Assembly: GCA_019638495.1 (NCBI GenBank)
Contig: JAHBTQ010000002.1
Span: 806,001 to 870,000 of the forward strand
Length of the DNA stretch: 64,000 bases
Direction: 5' to 3'
Origin: Taibaiella sp.
GTDB lineage: Bacteria > Bacteroidota > Bacteroidia > Chitinophagales > Chitinophagaceae
Under the pieces are notes generated by a model, which saw only the letters and a list, made by a program, of their open reading frames with translations, searched no databases and was not told the DNA's origin. Shown one piece after another: positions 1 through 8,532 of the stretch (the first letter of the stretch is position 1; the number at the start of each line of letters is the position of its first letter). The translations under genes were made by a program, and so were the position numbers.

Positions 1-2
1 GG

Positions 3-731
3 TTTTATAAGTGCGATGAGTGTGGGCAGTTTCTTAGGGCATACAAGGCTTACAAGAACCAGAAGTATTATTACAAATGCAACACAAAGGGATGCAACTG
101 CAATATGAGGGCTGATACTCTTCACGAACGTTTTGCTCAAACGTTGTCAGAGTACTGCCTTGAATTTGATGAGGCGATGCAGTACCTGATAAAAGAGCAA
201 ATGATTGTGGAATACAATAAGTCGAATGAGCAGAAAGAAGAGAACATTCAGAATATCGAAAAGCAATTAACGGAGGTAGATAAGAAGTTGGAACGCCTAG
301 AAGAACGATATGTTTTGGAGGAAATAACCAAGGATATGTTCGATAAATTCAAGGCGAAATTCGTTGACGAAAAGAAGGATATTGAAAAGGAACGGACAAA
401 ATTTGGGAATAGGGTGTCGAACCTTGATTTATACATAGATACAGCCTTTAGAACATCCTCGAAACTCGCTCCAGAATGGGCTTCCGCTGATTACAACGAC
501 AGACAAGAGCTTCAGTATATGGTCTTTCCAGAAGGAATATACTACAATCGTAAAAAAGACGAGTGTCGAACCCCGAAAGTTAATGTAGCATTCCGCTACT
601 TTGCACGACTGGCAAGGCTTTCAGGGGAAAAAGAAAAGAGGGAACTGCAATTTGAATTGCATGTTCCCTCTTCTGTAGCCTCGTCAGGGCTACAAAACAA
701 CTCCGCATCCTCACTCGTTATTCACCCTTAA
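3..731 (+). CDS. Large serine recombinase, C-terminal part (5' end outside window)
   Basis: The frame is open from base 3. It begins with a recombinase zinc-ribbon: a CDEC pair followed by a second Cys pair (KCNTKGC) about 25 residues later. A long charged coiled coil follows (roughly residues 50-130), as in the C-terminal domain of large serine recombinases of integrative elements. The catalytic N-terminal domain is off the window. The last 14 codons or so are phage DNA, because the attL core (675-688) lies in this frame. Joined to the tRNA side at 52996, the frame would instead continue antisense through the whole tRNA-Arg and stop just beyond it. This suggests an older element integrated at the same tRNA. 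Confidence 0.75.
   Translation, partial: FYKCDECGQFLRAYKAYKNQKYYYKCNTKGCNCNMRADTLHERFAQTLSEYCLEFDEAMQYLIKEQMIVEYNKSNEQKEENIQNIEKQLTEVDKKLERLEERYVLEEITKDMFDKFKAKFVDEKKDIEKERTKFGNRVSNLDLYIDTAFRTSSKLAPEWASADYNDRQELQYMVFPEGIYYNRKKDECRTPKVNVAFRYFARLARLSGEKEKRELQFELHVPSSVASSGLQNNSASSLVIHP
675..688. other. attL core
   Basis: GTAGCCTCGTCAGG is identical to 52996-53009, which is the 3' end of tRNA-Arg read on the plus strand. The identity stops on both sides, so the strand exchange lies within these 14 bases. Sequence to the right is phage and sequence to the left is older. Confidence 0.8.
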
Positions 732-813
732 TTACTCTGAACACCCTACCAGCAAGCACTTTGCTAAAAATGTTCATCGTAGTTACTTCGTAAATAATAC
801 ATACATTTACATG

Positions 814-838
814 AAATCCTGACCAAAATCCTGACCAA
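814..838. repeat. Left copy of 25-bp direct repeat, probable integrase arm site
   Basis: A 25-bp sequence built of two ATCCTGACCAA-like units in tandem is repeated identically at 52927-52951 in the same orientation. It lies 125 bp inside attL, and its last base is the A of the integrase start codon. Position and doubling fit arm-type integrase binding sites. Binding here would also sit on the integrase start. Confidence 0.6.
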
Positions 839-2133
839 TGGCCACACTTCGTTTCACGCCAAAGAAGAAGACAAACGGCACCTGTCACATTATGGCAGTC
901 ATACAGGATGGCCCGTCAGAATACTCACGATACACCGGCTATTCCATACCCGATGCGTCCATAACCGTCAAAGGCAAAAAAGAACTCAAATACTGGAATG
1001 CAAACAGCAGCCGCGTCCGTTCGCTCGATCCAGACGAAACCGCCGAGATAAACAAACTGCTGGCCGACTGGGAAACTGCTTTCAAAGCATACATTTCAGC
1101 CTGCAACATCAACCAGCAACCCATCGACGTCATTAAGTTCCGCGACTCACTCGGCAAGGTAAATCAAACCCTCGTCCAGGTCCGTCACAAAAGCTCACCC
1201 CTTCTCGTTGATATAATAGAGCAATACCTGCAGGCAATAGCAAGCACCCATAAGGACCGCACCTCCAGCAAGTTCACCGTACTCAAAGCCAACATACTCA
1301 AATACCAGGAAGCCCGTGGCACCACCATTCACGTGTCCGACGTCGATCATGACTTTTACATGGACTTCTGCAAATGGTGCATCTCCAGTGAGAACAACTT
1401 CAACCCTACCCTCAATAAAAAGCAGGGCAATATCGTCACGGTCCTCACCTATGCGCAGAAACATTTCAAGCTACCCCTCACAAACCAATACCTGAACATC
1501 CACCGGTGGAAAGAGACCGCAGCAAAGAAATATGCACTCCACCCGGAGGAACTGGCTACCCTCAGGGCATTCACACCCACAAACACATATCACGCCATGG
1601 TGCTAGATGCATTCCTGCTCGCCACTGAAACAGGGCTACGCCATTCCGATATCATACAGCTCAAAGCCGCACACATTAAAACCCGCGTCACCACATCAGG
1701 CACCTTCCAGTACATCGATATCACCGCATTCAAAGGAGACAAAAACACATCCGTACCCGTGTCAAACCTTGCATCACAGGTCATAGAGAAATACTACCAC
1801 CCCACAGACTGTCTGTTTCATTTCGACTATTCGCAGTCCACATCTCGCACCCTCAAATCCATTTTTGAGCACCCCGATGTAAACCTCAATAGGCCCTGCG
1901 AAATTGTTCAGATACAAGGCGTTCAGCGTGTCCGGGAAGTATTACCCCTGCACGACGTCATTTCCTTCCACATGGGCCGCAATACCTACATCACGCGCCT
2001 CCTGGCCGGTGGTGTGCCGGCAGCATATGTCAAAGACAATGCCGCACACTCAGACCTCAAAACCACAGAAGGATACTACAGAGACTCCGATACCTCACGC
2101 TTCCAGGAGACATTACGTATCCTTAACAGCTAG
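838..2133 (+). CDS. int: Tyrosine site-specific recombinase (phage integrase)
   Basis: This 431-residue protein has the Bacteroidota phage integrase layout: an N-terminal arm-binding domain, a SAM-like core-binding domain (about 120-220) and a C-terminal catalytic domain. The first catalytic Arg is in ETGLRHSD (about residue 268). The HxxR pair is HMGR, the following His is in AAHSD, and the nucleophile Tyr is in EGYYR near the C terminus. It would catalyse integration and excision at tRNA-Arg. It is the first gene inside attL and is convergent with the late operon, overlapping the end of the next gene by 11 bases. The ATG abuts the 25-bp repeat, suggesting control by its own binding. Confidence 0.95.
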   Translation: MATLRFTPKKKTNGTCHIMAVIQDGPSEYSRYTGYSIPDASITVKGKKELKYWNANSSRVRSLDPDETAEINKLLADWETAFKAYISACNINQQPIDVIKFRDSLGKVNQTLVQVRHKSSPLLVDIIEQYLQAIASTHKDRTSSKFTVLKANILKYQEARGTTIHVSDVDHDFYMDFCKWCISSENNFNPTLNKKQGNIVTVLTYAQKHFKLPLTNQYLNIHRWKETAAKKYALHPEELATLRAFTPTNTYHAMVLDAFLLATETGLRHSDIIQLKAAHIKTRVTTSGTFQYIDITAFKGDKNTSVPVSNLASQVIEKYYHPTDCLFHFDYSQSTSRTLKSIFEHPDVNLNRPCEIVQIQGVQRVREVLPLHDVISFHMGRNTYITRLLAGGVPAAYVKDNAAHSDLKTTEGYYRDSDTSRFQETLRILNS

Positions 2134-2389
2134 TCGCAGCCACCACATCCATTATCGCATCCACATCATCCTTTGTCAGGTAGTCATAGCTTACAAATGC
2201 ATTCCATCCCGTAGTATAAAGTACAATCTGCCCCTGGAAGTAACCGTTCACATAAACGTAGTACCCACCACCCGCATTACCGGCCGGCGCCACCACCTCC
2301 ACATGCCGTTCCCGGCCATGATCATCAGTATACGTCGTGTCTATCAGGCTACTCACCCCACAATAATACCACACCCACTTTACCGGCAC
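2123..2389 (-). CDS. Hypothetical protein, last gene of the late block
   Basis: 88 codons with aromatic, beta-rich content (GGGYYVYVNGYFQG) and a C-terminal Cys; no family recognised. It lies beyond an intrinsic terminator (2425-2463), so it may be transcribed only by readthrough. Its end overlaps the integrase end by 11 bases on the opposite strand. Confidence 0.5.
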   Translation of the reverse strand: MPVKWVWYYCGVSSLIDTTYTDDHGRERHVEVVAPAGNAGGGYYVYVNGYFQGQIVLYTTGWNAFVSYDYLTKDDVDAIMDVVAATSC

Positions 2390-2424
2390 ACCAAACAGTC
2401 ATAATTTGTGGATATATCCTCCCC

Positions 2425-2463
2425 AAAAAACAAAAGCCAGCCCTAGACAGAGCCGGCCCTTTT
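2425..2463 (-). terminator. Intrinsic terminator after lysis genes
   Basis: On the minus strand a GC-rich hairpin (GCCGGC pairing with GCTGGC, extended by an A4/T4 pair) is followed by TTTTGTTTTTT. It lies directly downstream of the lipoprotein gene at 2486-2782. Confidence 0.7.
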
Positions 2464-2485
2464 ACCCCTGTTGAAACGAAAATCT

Positions 2486-2782
2486 TTAATGATCCAGCAC
2501 CCGGTTTAGCCATCCCTTCAGAAACTTGTCCTGGCTCCGGTTCTTGTTGCATATGCCCACGTAATACCTTATCCGTTCCATCTTGTAGGCCTGCACATAG
2601 TACTTATTGCGCAGACTGTCATAGCGTCTCGTGCATAAGGTGTCAGGCACATATACTGTGTCCATTATCATTACCTTCACCGTATCATGCATCGGTGGCA
2701 CCTCCACTGGCACTATCTTCACCGGTGCCTGGCATGCCATTATCAGGCAAGCCCCTGCAAATGCTGCAATGTATCCTCGCAT
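2486..2782 (-). CDS. Small lipoprotein, candidate outer-membrane spanin
   Basis: 98 residues with a signal sequence and the lipobox LIMAC|Q (mature Cys at about 17), then a Pro-rich stretch and a basic C-terminal half. Its first 40 bases overlap the end of the endolysin gene in another frame. A short lipoprotein overlapping the lysis cassette resembles Rz1-type o-spanins in position and design. No sequence match is claimed, so the spanin role is inference. Confidence 0.6.
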   Translation of the reverse strand: MRGYIAAFAGACLIMACQAPVKIVPVEVPPMHDTVKVMIMDTVYVPDTLCTRRYDSLRNKYYVQAYKMERIRYYVGICNKNRSQDKFLKGWLNRVLDH

Positions 2783-3138
2783 AGTTTCCCAGTTTGTTCT
2801 AACCCAAATATGTTTTGCGCAAACTTTATCGCAGCTTTGTGACTGCTCATCACAGCCGCGTCCGCTATCTGTTCAGCCAGTTCCTGGCTAGCAGCCTTAT
2901 CCAGTTGCAGCTTATTCCAGAACTCCCGCACATAAAATTCATCCACCAATGTATTTAGCTCAGGGATCTTCTCATTATGCTTTCGCTCCTTGCTAAACAC
3001 CACCGGCCACCCTTCCCAGTCCGGATAGTTCTTGTACGTAATGCCGGCATACGTCACCCCGCCGCGATCACCCGCCACGTTTGCATATCCTGCCTCATTT
3101 TTCCGCACCTTCGGTAGCCACAGTTGAACGTCTGCCAT
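2743..3138 (-). CDS. Endolysin, GH108-type muramidase
   Basis: 131 residues. The N-terminal segment NEAGYANVAGDRGGVTYAGI matches the glycosyl hydrolase 108 / N-acetylmuramidase signature (usually E-G-G-Y-x-n-x-x-x-D-x-G-G-x-T-x-x-G-I). The catalytic Glu is at about residue 15; the usual EGG reads EAG here. It has no signal peptide, so it would need a holin to reach the cell wall. Several small membrane-protein genes lie just upstream. It would cut peptidoglycan at the end of the lytic cycle. Confidence 0.8.
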   Translation of the reverse strand: MADVQLWLPKVRKNEAGYANVAGDRGGVTYAGITYKNYPDWEGWPVVFSKERKHNEKIPELNTLVDEFYVREFWNKLQLDKAASQELAEQIADAAVMSSHKAAIKFAQNIFGLEQTGKLCEDTLQHLQGLA

Positions 3139-3144
3139 ATAACA

Positions 3145-3813
3145 CTATTTACCTATCCACTTTAGCGGGTTCATACCCTTACCCATCAGCCCGGCCACAA
3201 AAAATACCAACACCAGCGCCAGCACACTACCCGCACCTATCAGCCAGTTCCTGTACACACCCGTGCGCCCGTTAGCAGCGGCCACCGCCACATCCTTCTC
3301 CGTTTTCGATCGCTCAGCCTTCAGCTTCCACTTGCTAGCCTCATCCATCCACTTCTGTGTTTCCAGTTGCTCACGCTCCAGCTTCCGCTCGTCCTCCTGC
3401 ACTGTCTCCTGCACTATCTTCTGCGTGTCCACCCTCATGTACACCGGCACAGATATCCGTGTCATTTTCGCGTTAGCACCCGCAGCCTTTACTGCACTGT
3501 CGCAATCCACCGTCACATACACCTTTTCGCCCGGCACCTCGCGCACCGGGCCCGGAGTATACACCGTGTTCGTCGTCTTTCGCTCCCTCAGTGGCCACCT
3601 CTTCAGGCTCCAGTCCAGCGGCACCGCATTTAGCTTTTTATTGCGTTCACACTTAGCCGCCAGATGGTCAAATTTCCCCTTCATTTTTTCAGGCGTCATA
3701 CACCCTGCCAGCGCACCTATCGCCAGCATCGCAGCCACCACTATCGCCAGCCACCACAGGCTACTATTATCCGGTGGCCTCACTTCACTTGTCTTTTCCA
3801 TTTCATTTCCCAT
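3145..3813 (-). CDS. Membrane protein with two TM segments around a coiled coil
   Basis: 222 residues. One hydrophobic segment lies at about 18-38 (LWWLAIVVAAMLAIGALAG, followed by Cys) and a second near the C terminus (WLIGAGSVLALVLVFFVAGL). Between them is a charged helical region (about 120-180) likely to coil. An in-frame ATG four codons in (3801) is an alternative start. The position just before the endolysin suggests a lysis role, such as an inner-membrane spanin, but no family was recognised. Confidence 0.65.
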   Translation of the reverse strand: MGNEMEKTSEVRPPDNSSLWWLAIVVAAMLAIGALAGCMTPEKMKGKFDHLAAKCERNKKLNAVPLDWSLKRWPLRERKTTNTVYTPGPVREVPGEKVYVTVDCDSAVKAAGANAKMTRISVPVYMRVDTQKIVQETVQEDERKLEREQLETQKWMDEASKWKLKAERSKTEKDVAVAAANGRTGVYRNWLIGAGSVLALVLVFFVAGLMGKGMNPLKWIGK

Positions 3814-3857
3814 TTTGAGTAAAAAATATTCCCGTTTTCCGTCAAAAAATATTCCGG

Positions 3858-4235
3858 TTAGCCAGCCACTGCACCCTTATCACCGTCCGTTGTGTCACTC
3901 ACTTGTGCGTTCGGGGCAGCAGGCATCTTTCCACCCCTGCCTATAGCCTGCAGTATATCAGGTGTCTTAATAAAGCCCCAAAGCACACCTATAGCTATAA
4001 GAATGTATAGTAGGTGTGTCGTGTTAAAACTCCCGCTCTTCATCGTCTGCCAAAACTCACACAAGCAGATCAGCTCTATCAGGTTATACCCGCTCACCCT
4101 GAAGCTACTCGGAGTACCCTTCTCGCTCAGCGCCTGGCTCAGCCACTTCCACTTCCCAAAAATGAACACCAGCCGCACCACACAGAACAGCCCGAAAATC
4201 ACATGAAACCCATGTACGTTGTGTAACAGTTGCAT
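3858..4235 (-). CDS. Small membrane protein, holin-like
   Basis: From the ATG at 4235 the product has 125 residues with two or three hydrophobic helices (HVIFGLFCVVRLVFIFG, YNLIELICLCEFW, LLYILIAIGVLWGFI) and a short hydrophilic tail. An upstream ATG at 4286 exists, but the extra residues look non-coding. Size, topology and place among lysis genes fit a holin; this is inferred from context only. Confidence 0.6.
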   Translation of the reverse strand: MQLLHNVHGFHVIFGLFCVVRLVFIFGKWKWLSQALSEKGTPSSFRVSGYNLIELICLCEFWQTMKSGSFNTTHLLYILIAIGVLWGFIKTPDILQAIGRGGKMPAAPNAQVSDTTDGDKGAVAG

Positions 4236-4302
4236 AAAATTGTGTTTTAAAAATTCGCACCCTGCGCACCAGTCGAAGATGCGCACCGTACCATACAGGG
4301 TG

Positions 4303-4536
4303 TTAGTCTTTCCATGTGAGTGCCTTTACAGCCCACATCTGTGCTGTTTGTGCCTCCGTGATAGCTACACTTGCAAGCCTCTTCTGTTCAGGGCTGTCCG
4401 AGTTTGCTCGCAGGTCGTTCATCTGGTCTATCAGGCCGGCAAACCCCTGCTTACACTTTCCAACCGCATCATCTCCTGATGGGTTAAATGATAGGCCTAC
4501 TGCCTTTTGTCCGAATGATTGTATTGTATTATCCAT
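4303..4536 (-). CDS. Acb2/Tad1-hairpin-like small protein, candidate anti-defence nucleotide sponge
   Basis: 77 residues. It has an FNPSGDDAV segment, a helix (CKQGFAGLIDQMNDLRA), then a second helix with ASVAITEAQTAQMWAVKAL. I recall this pattern (NPSGD..., then ...S.AIT...TA.MWAVKA.T) from a widespread phage helical-hairpin family grouped with Acb2/Tad1. Proven members of that family bind cyclic nucleotide signals of CBASS and Thoeris defence. Whether this protein binds a nucleotide is not shown by the sequence. It lies in the late block among membrane and lysis genes, where phages often carry accessory genes. Confidence 0.55.
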   Translation of the reverse strand: MDNTIQSFGQKAVGLSFNPSGDDAVGKCKQGFAGLIDQMNDLRANSDSPEQKRLASVAITEAQTAQMWAVKALTWKD

Positions 4537-4564
4537 ATCACTACCGGTCTCCTCACCGGGTTTT

Positions 4565-4807
4565 TTACTTTATATGTAGTTTACTTTTTATCACAGCTAT
4601 GTCCGTCACATGCTGCGCCACCACAGGCTCCATCCGGTCCACAGCCTTCTTATTGCTCTGCACCGTCGAGAAGGTTATTGCCAGCCACCATATACCCGTA
4701 GCCACCGCAGCAGCCATCGTGATAGCACCGCCCCATATAGCCTTCAGTATAGGTGCGTTCGCTGCCTTCACGCGCAATACCAGTTCTTCCTTTTCCTGTT
4801 CGCTCAT
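4565..4807 (-). CDS. Small single-span membrane protein
   Basis: 80 residues: a charged N terminus, one TM segment (about 25-48: IWGGAITMAAAVATGIWWLAIT) and a C-terminal helix. It overlaps the preceding gene by four bases (ATGA type), so the two are probably co-translated. The layout is typical of phage hemolysin-XhlA-like or holin-accessory proteins, but no match is claimed. Confidence 0.65.
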   Translation of the reverse strand: MSEQEKEELVLRVKAANAPILKAIWGGAITMAAAVATGIWWLAITFSTVQSNKKAVDRMEPVVAQHVTDIAVIKSKLHIK

Positions 4808-5115
4808 TTTAACTCGCCAGTTTTAAGATCAAGTACTTTTTCATTCGTGGCCAGCATCGCCACCTGCTCCGTGTCCAGTTCAAACGAAGGGAAGTGCTTC
4901 CCGGTAAACTCCGTGAACACCCCCTCAAACCGCTTCGGGCACAGATACCCGCCTATTATTCTGTCCGCTACAAAAGCCTCACCGTTAGGTGCCTTCTTGC
5001 CCTGCATCTCCACATAGAATGCCGAGTCCACCACGCAGTACCAGCCTTTCATGCCTTCTGCTTTCGCAGCTATGGAGCCTATCACCAGGCACAGGAGAAG
5101 TATCAAGTGTTTCAT
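4804..5115 (-). CDS. Secreted small protein
   Basis: 103 residues with a clear Sec signal peptide (MKHLILLLCLVIGSIAAKA|EG). The mature part has about 84 residues with two Cys that could pair (WYCV..., GYLCP). No family was recognised. It overlaps the next gene by four bases, within the late block of secreted and membrane proteins. Confidence 0.65.
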   Translation of the reverse strand: MKHLILLLCLVIGSIAAKAEGMKGWYCVVDSAFYVEMQGKKAPNGEAFVADRIIGGYLCPKRFEGVFTEFTGKHFPSFELDTEQVAMLATNEKVLDLKTGELK

Positions 5116-5118
5116 ATC

Positions 5119-5886
5119 TTATCGGTTTCCAAAGAACCACATCATCATTGCCCCGTTACCCGTCGCAGCAGGTGCGGTGTACGGTTTCACGTTCATGATT
5201 ATTGCGGCATACTGGTTATTGTTCACACCCGTCCACGTTGGGTTAGTTGCTGCTGCGGTGCCTTGTATATACTGAGCCATACCACCGCTGAAGTGAGCTC
5301 CCGCCAGGTAGTCAGATGCACCGGTAATGATGTACGGACTGCTCACAGTGGGTGGAGAAGCCGCACCCCCGGCACCGGCAGAGTTCACCGCTGTTAGCAC
5401 CATTGAGTTGTTCATGGTGGGTGTTATACTACCGGGCTGCTTCACAAACCCAAACCCGGTCGCGCTACCGTTCGTCTGGTCTACAAACGATGCACCACTC
5501 GTGTCCACATTACCCAGCGTTATGCCGTGGATTGTTGAATAAGCAAAGGCAGCAGTCGTGTATGTTGCCCTCGTTGCAGCCGCCGTGTGCCTCGCCTTAG
5601 CACCCCAGAAGGTTACACGGTAAGTACCATTGCTCACACTCAGCAGGTTGGTGTACGTGTTACCCTGGTCGTCAGTCATGCTACCTATAGTCGCCACAGT
5701 GTAGTCCGTTACAGCAAAGACGATAGCACTCGCATTCAGAGAATTAAATGCGTTCGACTGGTTCGTCAGAGACGCAGTACTGTTGTTATGCGTCGTACTG
5801 TCTATCACATACGTCTGCCCGGTAGCCACATGAGCGGCCACGGAAAAGCACAATACCAACAGTGTCCTACTGAGGAACCGAAACAT
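5119..5886 (-). CDS. Secreted fibre-like or surface protein
   Basis: 255 residues with an N-terminal signal peptide (cleavage near ATGQ|T) and a Ser/Thr/Asn/Gly-rich beta-type mature part. This composition (repeated [25 protein letters not shown]) is common in phage tail-fibre accessory proteins. The start overlaps the end of the long fibre gene by 20 bases. The combination of fibre-type sequence and Sec signal is unusual. Confidence 0.6.
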   Translation of the reverse strand: MFRFLSRTLLVLCFSVAAHVATGQTYVIDSTTHNNSTASLTNQSNAFNSLNASAIVFAVTDYTVATIGSMTDDQGNTYTNLLSVSNGTYRVTFWGAKARHTAAATRATYTTAAFAYSTIHGITLGNVDTSGASFVDQTNGSATGFGFVKQPGSITPTMNNSMVLTAVNSAGAGGAASPPTVSSPYIITGASDYLAGAHFSGGMAQYIQGTAAATNPTWTGVNNNQYAAIIMNVKPYTAPAATGNGAMMMWFFGNR

Positions 5887-7648
5887 AATATTTATCTAAG
5901 TACTTGTTATATCGTATCACAAACACCAGCGGCCTGCCGGTGACGGTTGTAGATGGTAAAGTGCTGCCGTTTATCCCTGCGAATTTTGTATCGAAAGTCT
6001 GCCCACGGGCTGTGCCGTTATCGCTTACACTAACCAGCACCATCTGTCCATGCTGCCACGTCCCTGTAGGGTTGTTCCACAGCAGCGCTCCTGCCTGTGC
6101 AGTTATCGTTATTTCAATGTTCCGTTTATCTGAACTGTTGATTGTGTAAGAGGTTGTGAAGTTTGTAGTAGCCACCACCTGCCTCGGAGCATCCACATAT
6201 GCTGTCGGAGCAATCTTAAGGCTGCTATCGCTAAAGCTCGGCATCGGTGCCGTAGGGCTACCAGTCAGCGCCGGAGAACCAGCAAACACCAGCGCACCGC
6301 TACCCGTCTCATCAGTCAGTGCACTTGCCAGGTTCGCACTGCTCGGTGTGGCGAGGAATGTACCCACCCCACTACCCATGCCTGTTACATTACCTATCGC
6401 CGGCGTAGGTGTCACCGTACTCGCACCAGTTATCCTGCCATCGGCAGAGATGGTATAAACCCCCACCGCCGCAGCACCTCCGTAGGTCCCTGCAGTCACC
6501 CCACTGTTCGCTATTGTTGGGTTCGGGTAGGTCCCCGTCAGCGAGCCACCAGCACTTCCACCAGGCGCCACACCACTGATCGTTGTGTTTGCTGCCCCGG
6601 TTATTCGGCCATCAGCCGCTACGGTATACACACCCACTGCCGTTGCGCTACCATACGTCCCGGCCGTCACACCACTGTTCGCTATTGTTGGGTTAGGGTA
6701 TGCACCTGTCAATGATCCACCAGCAGACCCCGAAGGAGTAGCCGTCACAGTATAACTACTGCCCAGCGACATTGTGGTGCCGTTCAGTGCTATTGTGCTG
6801 TTAGCCAGCTTGGCATTGCTCACCGCACCGTTAGCTATAGTTGCTGTTGCACTGCCGGGGCCGCTTGCCGTCACATCACCGGTCAATGCCGTTATGTAGT
6901 TGCCCGTCGGTTGTTTACCGTTTATTAATGCAAGATGGGCAGCAGCAGTATCATCCAGTCCAGCCTGTGTAGCAAATCCGCTCACATCAGGTATCAGCCC
7001 TGCTACGCTGTCTATCTTTTCCTTTGTCCTCCATGCCGTGTAATACACGCTGTTGCTATCCGCGATCAGCACATAGTTTCCTAATGCAGTATTCACCGCC
7101 GCAGTCGTCGGGTAAGTAGTATTGTTCGGGCTACCCAGGCTCGTCACCTTGTTAGCCACATTCTCAGGAGTAAAACCCAGCAATGGCTCATACGCAGCCA
7201 GATCCGCCTGTCTTGCCAGAAATGAAGTATCCGCCACCACTGTCCATACACCCGCACCCGTCACCGGGTTAGTACCACTTATCAGCACACCCCTTCCGGC
7301 CACGTATCCTATGCTCGTCACCGTACCGCTCCCCGGCGCACCACCAGCCACCGGCCACAGCGCCACCCAGCATGTGTCACACGTCGTGTCATTGCTGGTA
7401 AACAGCCACAGCGTGTCATTATACCACGCAGCACTCCCCCCGGGCCTGAATTGAGCAGGATCGCACGTCGGGCAGCTTATCAGCCGCTTCACACCCGGAA
7501 AGGCAAACTGCACATCACTCGTAAAGTAGCCACCCGCATGCTCCTTGCTCGTAGCATTACCACGCGCCGGGTACACCTGCTGCCCCCACGTCACCACGCT
7601 CAGCAGCATCACTATCAAAAGCCCTATATACCTCCGTTTCATTGTCAA
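5867..7648 (-). CDS. Long tail-fibre-like protein with signal peptide
   Basis: 593 residues. An N-terminal signal peptide ([20 protein letters not shown]) is followed by a long beta-rich stalk. About residues 305-400 hold two near-identical units of the type [21 protein letters not shown]...VGVYT..DGRITGA. These are typical of phage and Bacteroidota fibre stalks. The C-terminal 100 residues form a separate beta domain. The ATG two codons downstream (7642) is equally possible. It is probably the receptor-binding fibre or a fibre-derived secreted protein. A virion fibre would not normally carry a Sec signal. Confidence 0.75.
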   Translation of the reverse strand: MTMKRRYIGLLIVMLLSVVTWGQQVYPARGNATSKEHAGGYFTSDVQFAFPGVKRLISCPTCDPAQFRPGGSAAWYNDTLWLFTSNDTTCDTCWVALWPVAGGAPGSGTVTSIGYVAGRGVLISGTNPVTGAGVWTVVADTSFLARQADLAAYEPLLGFTPENVANKVTSLGSPNNTTYPTTAAVNTALGNYVLIADSNSVYYTAWRTKEKIDSVAGLIPDVSGFATQAGLDDTAAAHLALINGKQPTGNYITALTGDVTASGPGSATATIANGAVSNAKLANSTIALNGTTMSLGSSYTVTATPSGSAGGSLTGAYPNPTIANSGVTAGTYGSATAVGVYTVAADGRITGAANTTISGVAPGGSAGGSLTGTYPNPTIANSGVTAGTYGGAAAVGVYTISADGRITGASTVTPTPAIGNVTGMGSGVGTFLATPSSANLASALTDETGSGALVFAGSPALTGSPTAPMPSFSDSSLKIAPTAYVDAPRQVVATTNFTTSYTINSSDKRNIEITITAQAGALLWNNPTGTWQHGQMVLVSVSDNGTARGQTFDTKFAGINGSTLPSTTVTGRPLVFVIRYNKYLDKYYVSVPQ

Positions 7649-7679
7649 ATTATCTAACTATCACATTACATCACACCAT

Positions 7680-7797
7680 CCATCTCCGCTCCCGCTCTAT
7701 CGCTCTCCGCTCTCGATCTCATTTCCCGCTCTCATTTCCCGCTCCCGCTCTATCGCTCTCCGCTCTCATTTTCCCGCTCTCCGCTCTCGATCTGCCG
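7680..7797 (-). repeat. GA-rich hexamer-type dispersed repeat (GAGAGCGGAGAGCG family)
   Basis: On the minus strand this 118-base gap is built of units such as GAGAGCGGAGAGCG and GGAGCGGGAAATGAGAGC. The same text recurs at 9988-10160 (inside a gene), 10436-10490, 14037-14105 (inside the portal gene), 23175-23217, 27888-27935 and 36508-36538. No coding function is needed for the intergenic copies. Confidence 0.75.
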
Positions 7798-8469
7798 TCA
7801 GGCTGTCGTCTGTCCCGGCACATCATACTCTACCGTTTTGCCCGTGTCCTCACCTATCTCCACCACAGTGTGTATAGCCTCCACAGCCACAGTATCCAGC
7901 AGTGGCACCACCTCCCATACCTCCACCTGGAAGAGCAGACTACCACATATGTAGTCCACCGCATTCATCGTCTTCTTCTGCGGGTTCACAAAGAAGTCTA
8001 TCACATTCACCCTCAGTATCCGCACATCGCCTGCAGGCTCAAAGCCCAGCGTGGCATACAGCGGGTTGTCCAGTATTGCACTTATCATCGCCAGCAGCCG
8101 CTCCAGGCTCAGTGCAGCCAGCGTGTCGCCCTCGCTACCCTGTTGGCTCGCAGCACCCGTGTACACATCCACATAATACTGGTATGTACCCACACGCTCA
8201 CCACCATAGTCCTTATTGCTTATGCTACCCTTCGCACAGCTCACCACCACCACCGGAAACTCACTCTCATCCGGAGGCATAAACCGTTCCACCTCCACAG
8301 CCGCCGGCCTCCATTCAGGGTGCCACTTAGTCGGGTCAGTAGGCCACGCAGCCACCCGTAGCTGATACTGGTTATTCAGTTCCACATACAGCACCTCAGC
8401 AATACGGTCCCGGCACAGCTCAAAACGCTGCTCAGGTATCACCGCCGTTATTTGCGCACTCAGTGGCAT
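7798..8469 (-). CDS. Putative neck or tail-terminator protein
   Basis: 223 residues, mixed alpha/beta with no signal or membrane segment. It lies downstream of the capsid, HeH-domain and head-tail joining genes, where the tail terminator or another connector is usually encoded. Features such as the early helix (RFELCRDRIAEVLYVEL) and the repeated strand pattern (FPVVVVSCAKGS, YQYYVDVYTG, SLLFQVEVWEV) fit a tail-terminator fold. This is a position-based inference; no family was recognised. Confidence 0.55.
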   Translation of the reverse strand: MPLSAQITAVIPEQRFELCRDRIAEVLYVELNNQYQLRVAAWPTDPTKWHPEWRPAAVEVERFMPPDESEFPVVVVSCAKGSISNKDYGGERVGTYQYYVDVYTGAASQQGSEGDTLAALSLERLLAMISAILDNPLYATLGFEPAGDVRILRVNVIDFFVNPQKKTMNAVDYICGSLLFQVEVWEVVPLLDTVAVEAIHTVVEIGEDTGKTVEYDVPGQTTA

Positions 8470-8532
8470 GTAGCTAGTATATTCATCAGCACACCGGCCA
8501 TTGTCACATTGCCGAATTGCCGAATTGTCAAT

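Noticed and set aside
814-838. 25-bp direct repeats as the att core
   Set aside because: The tRNA 3' end does not contain them; the 14-bp repeat at 675 and 52996 lies in the tRNA, so the 25-bp repeats fit arm sites better.
1904-2404. Plus-strand frame overlapping the integrase end
   Set aside because: It lies mostly inside the integrase in another frame and shows no recognisable pattern.
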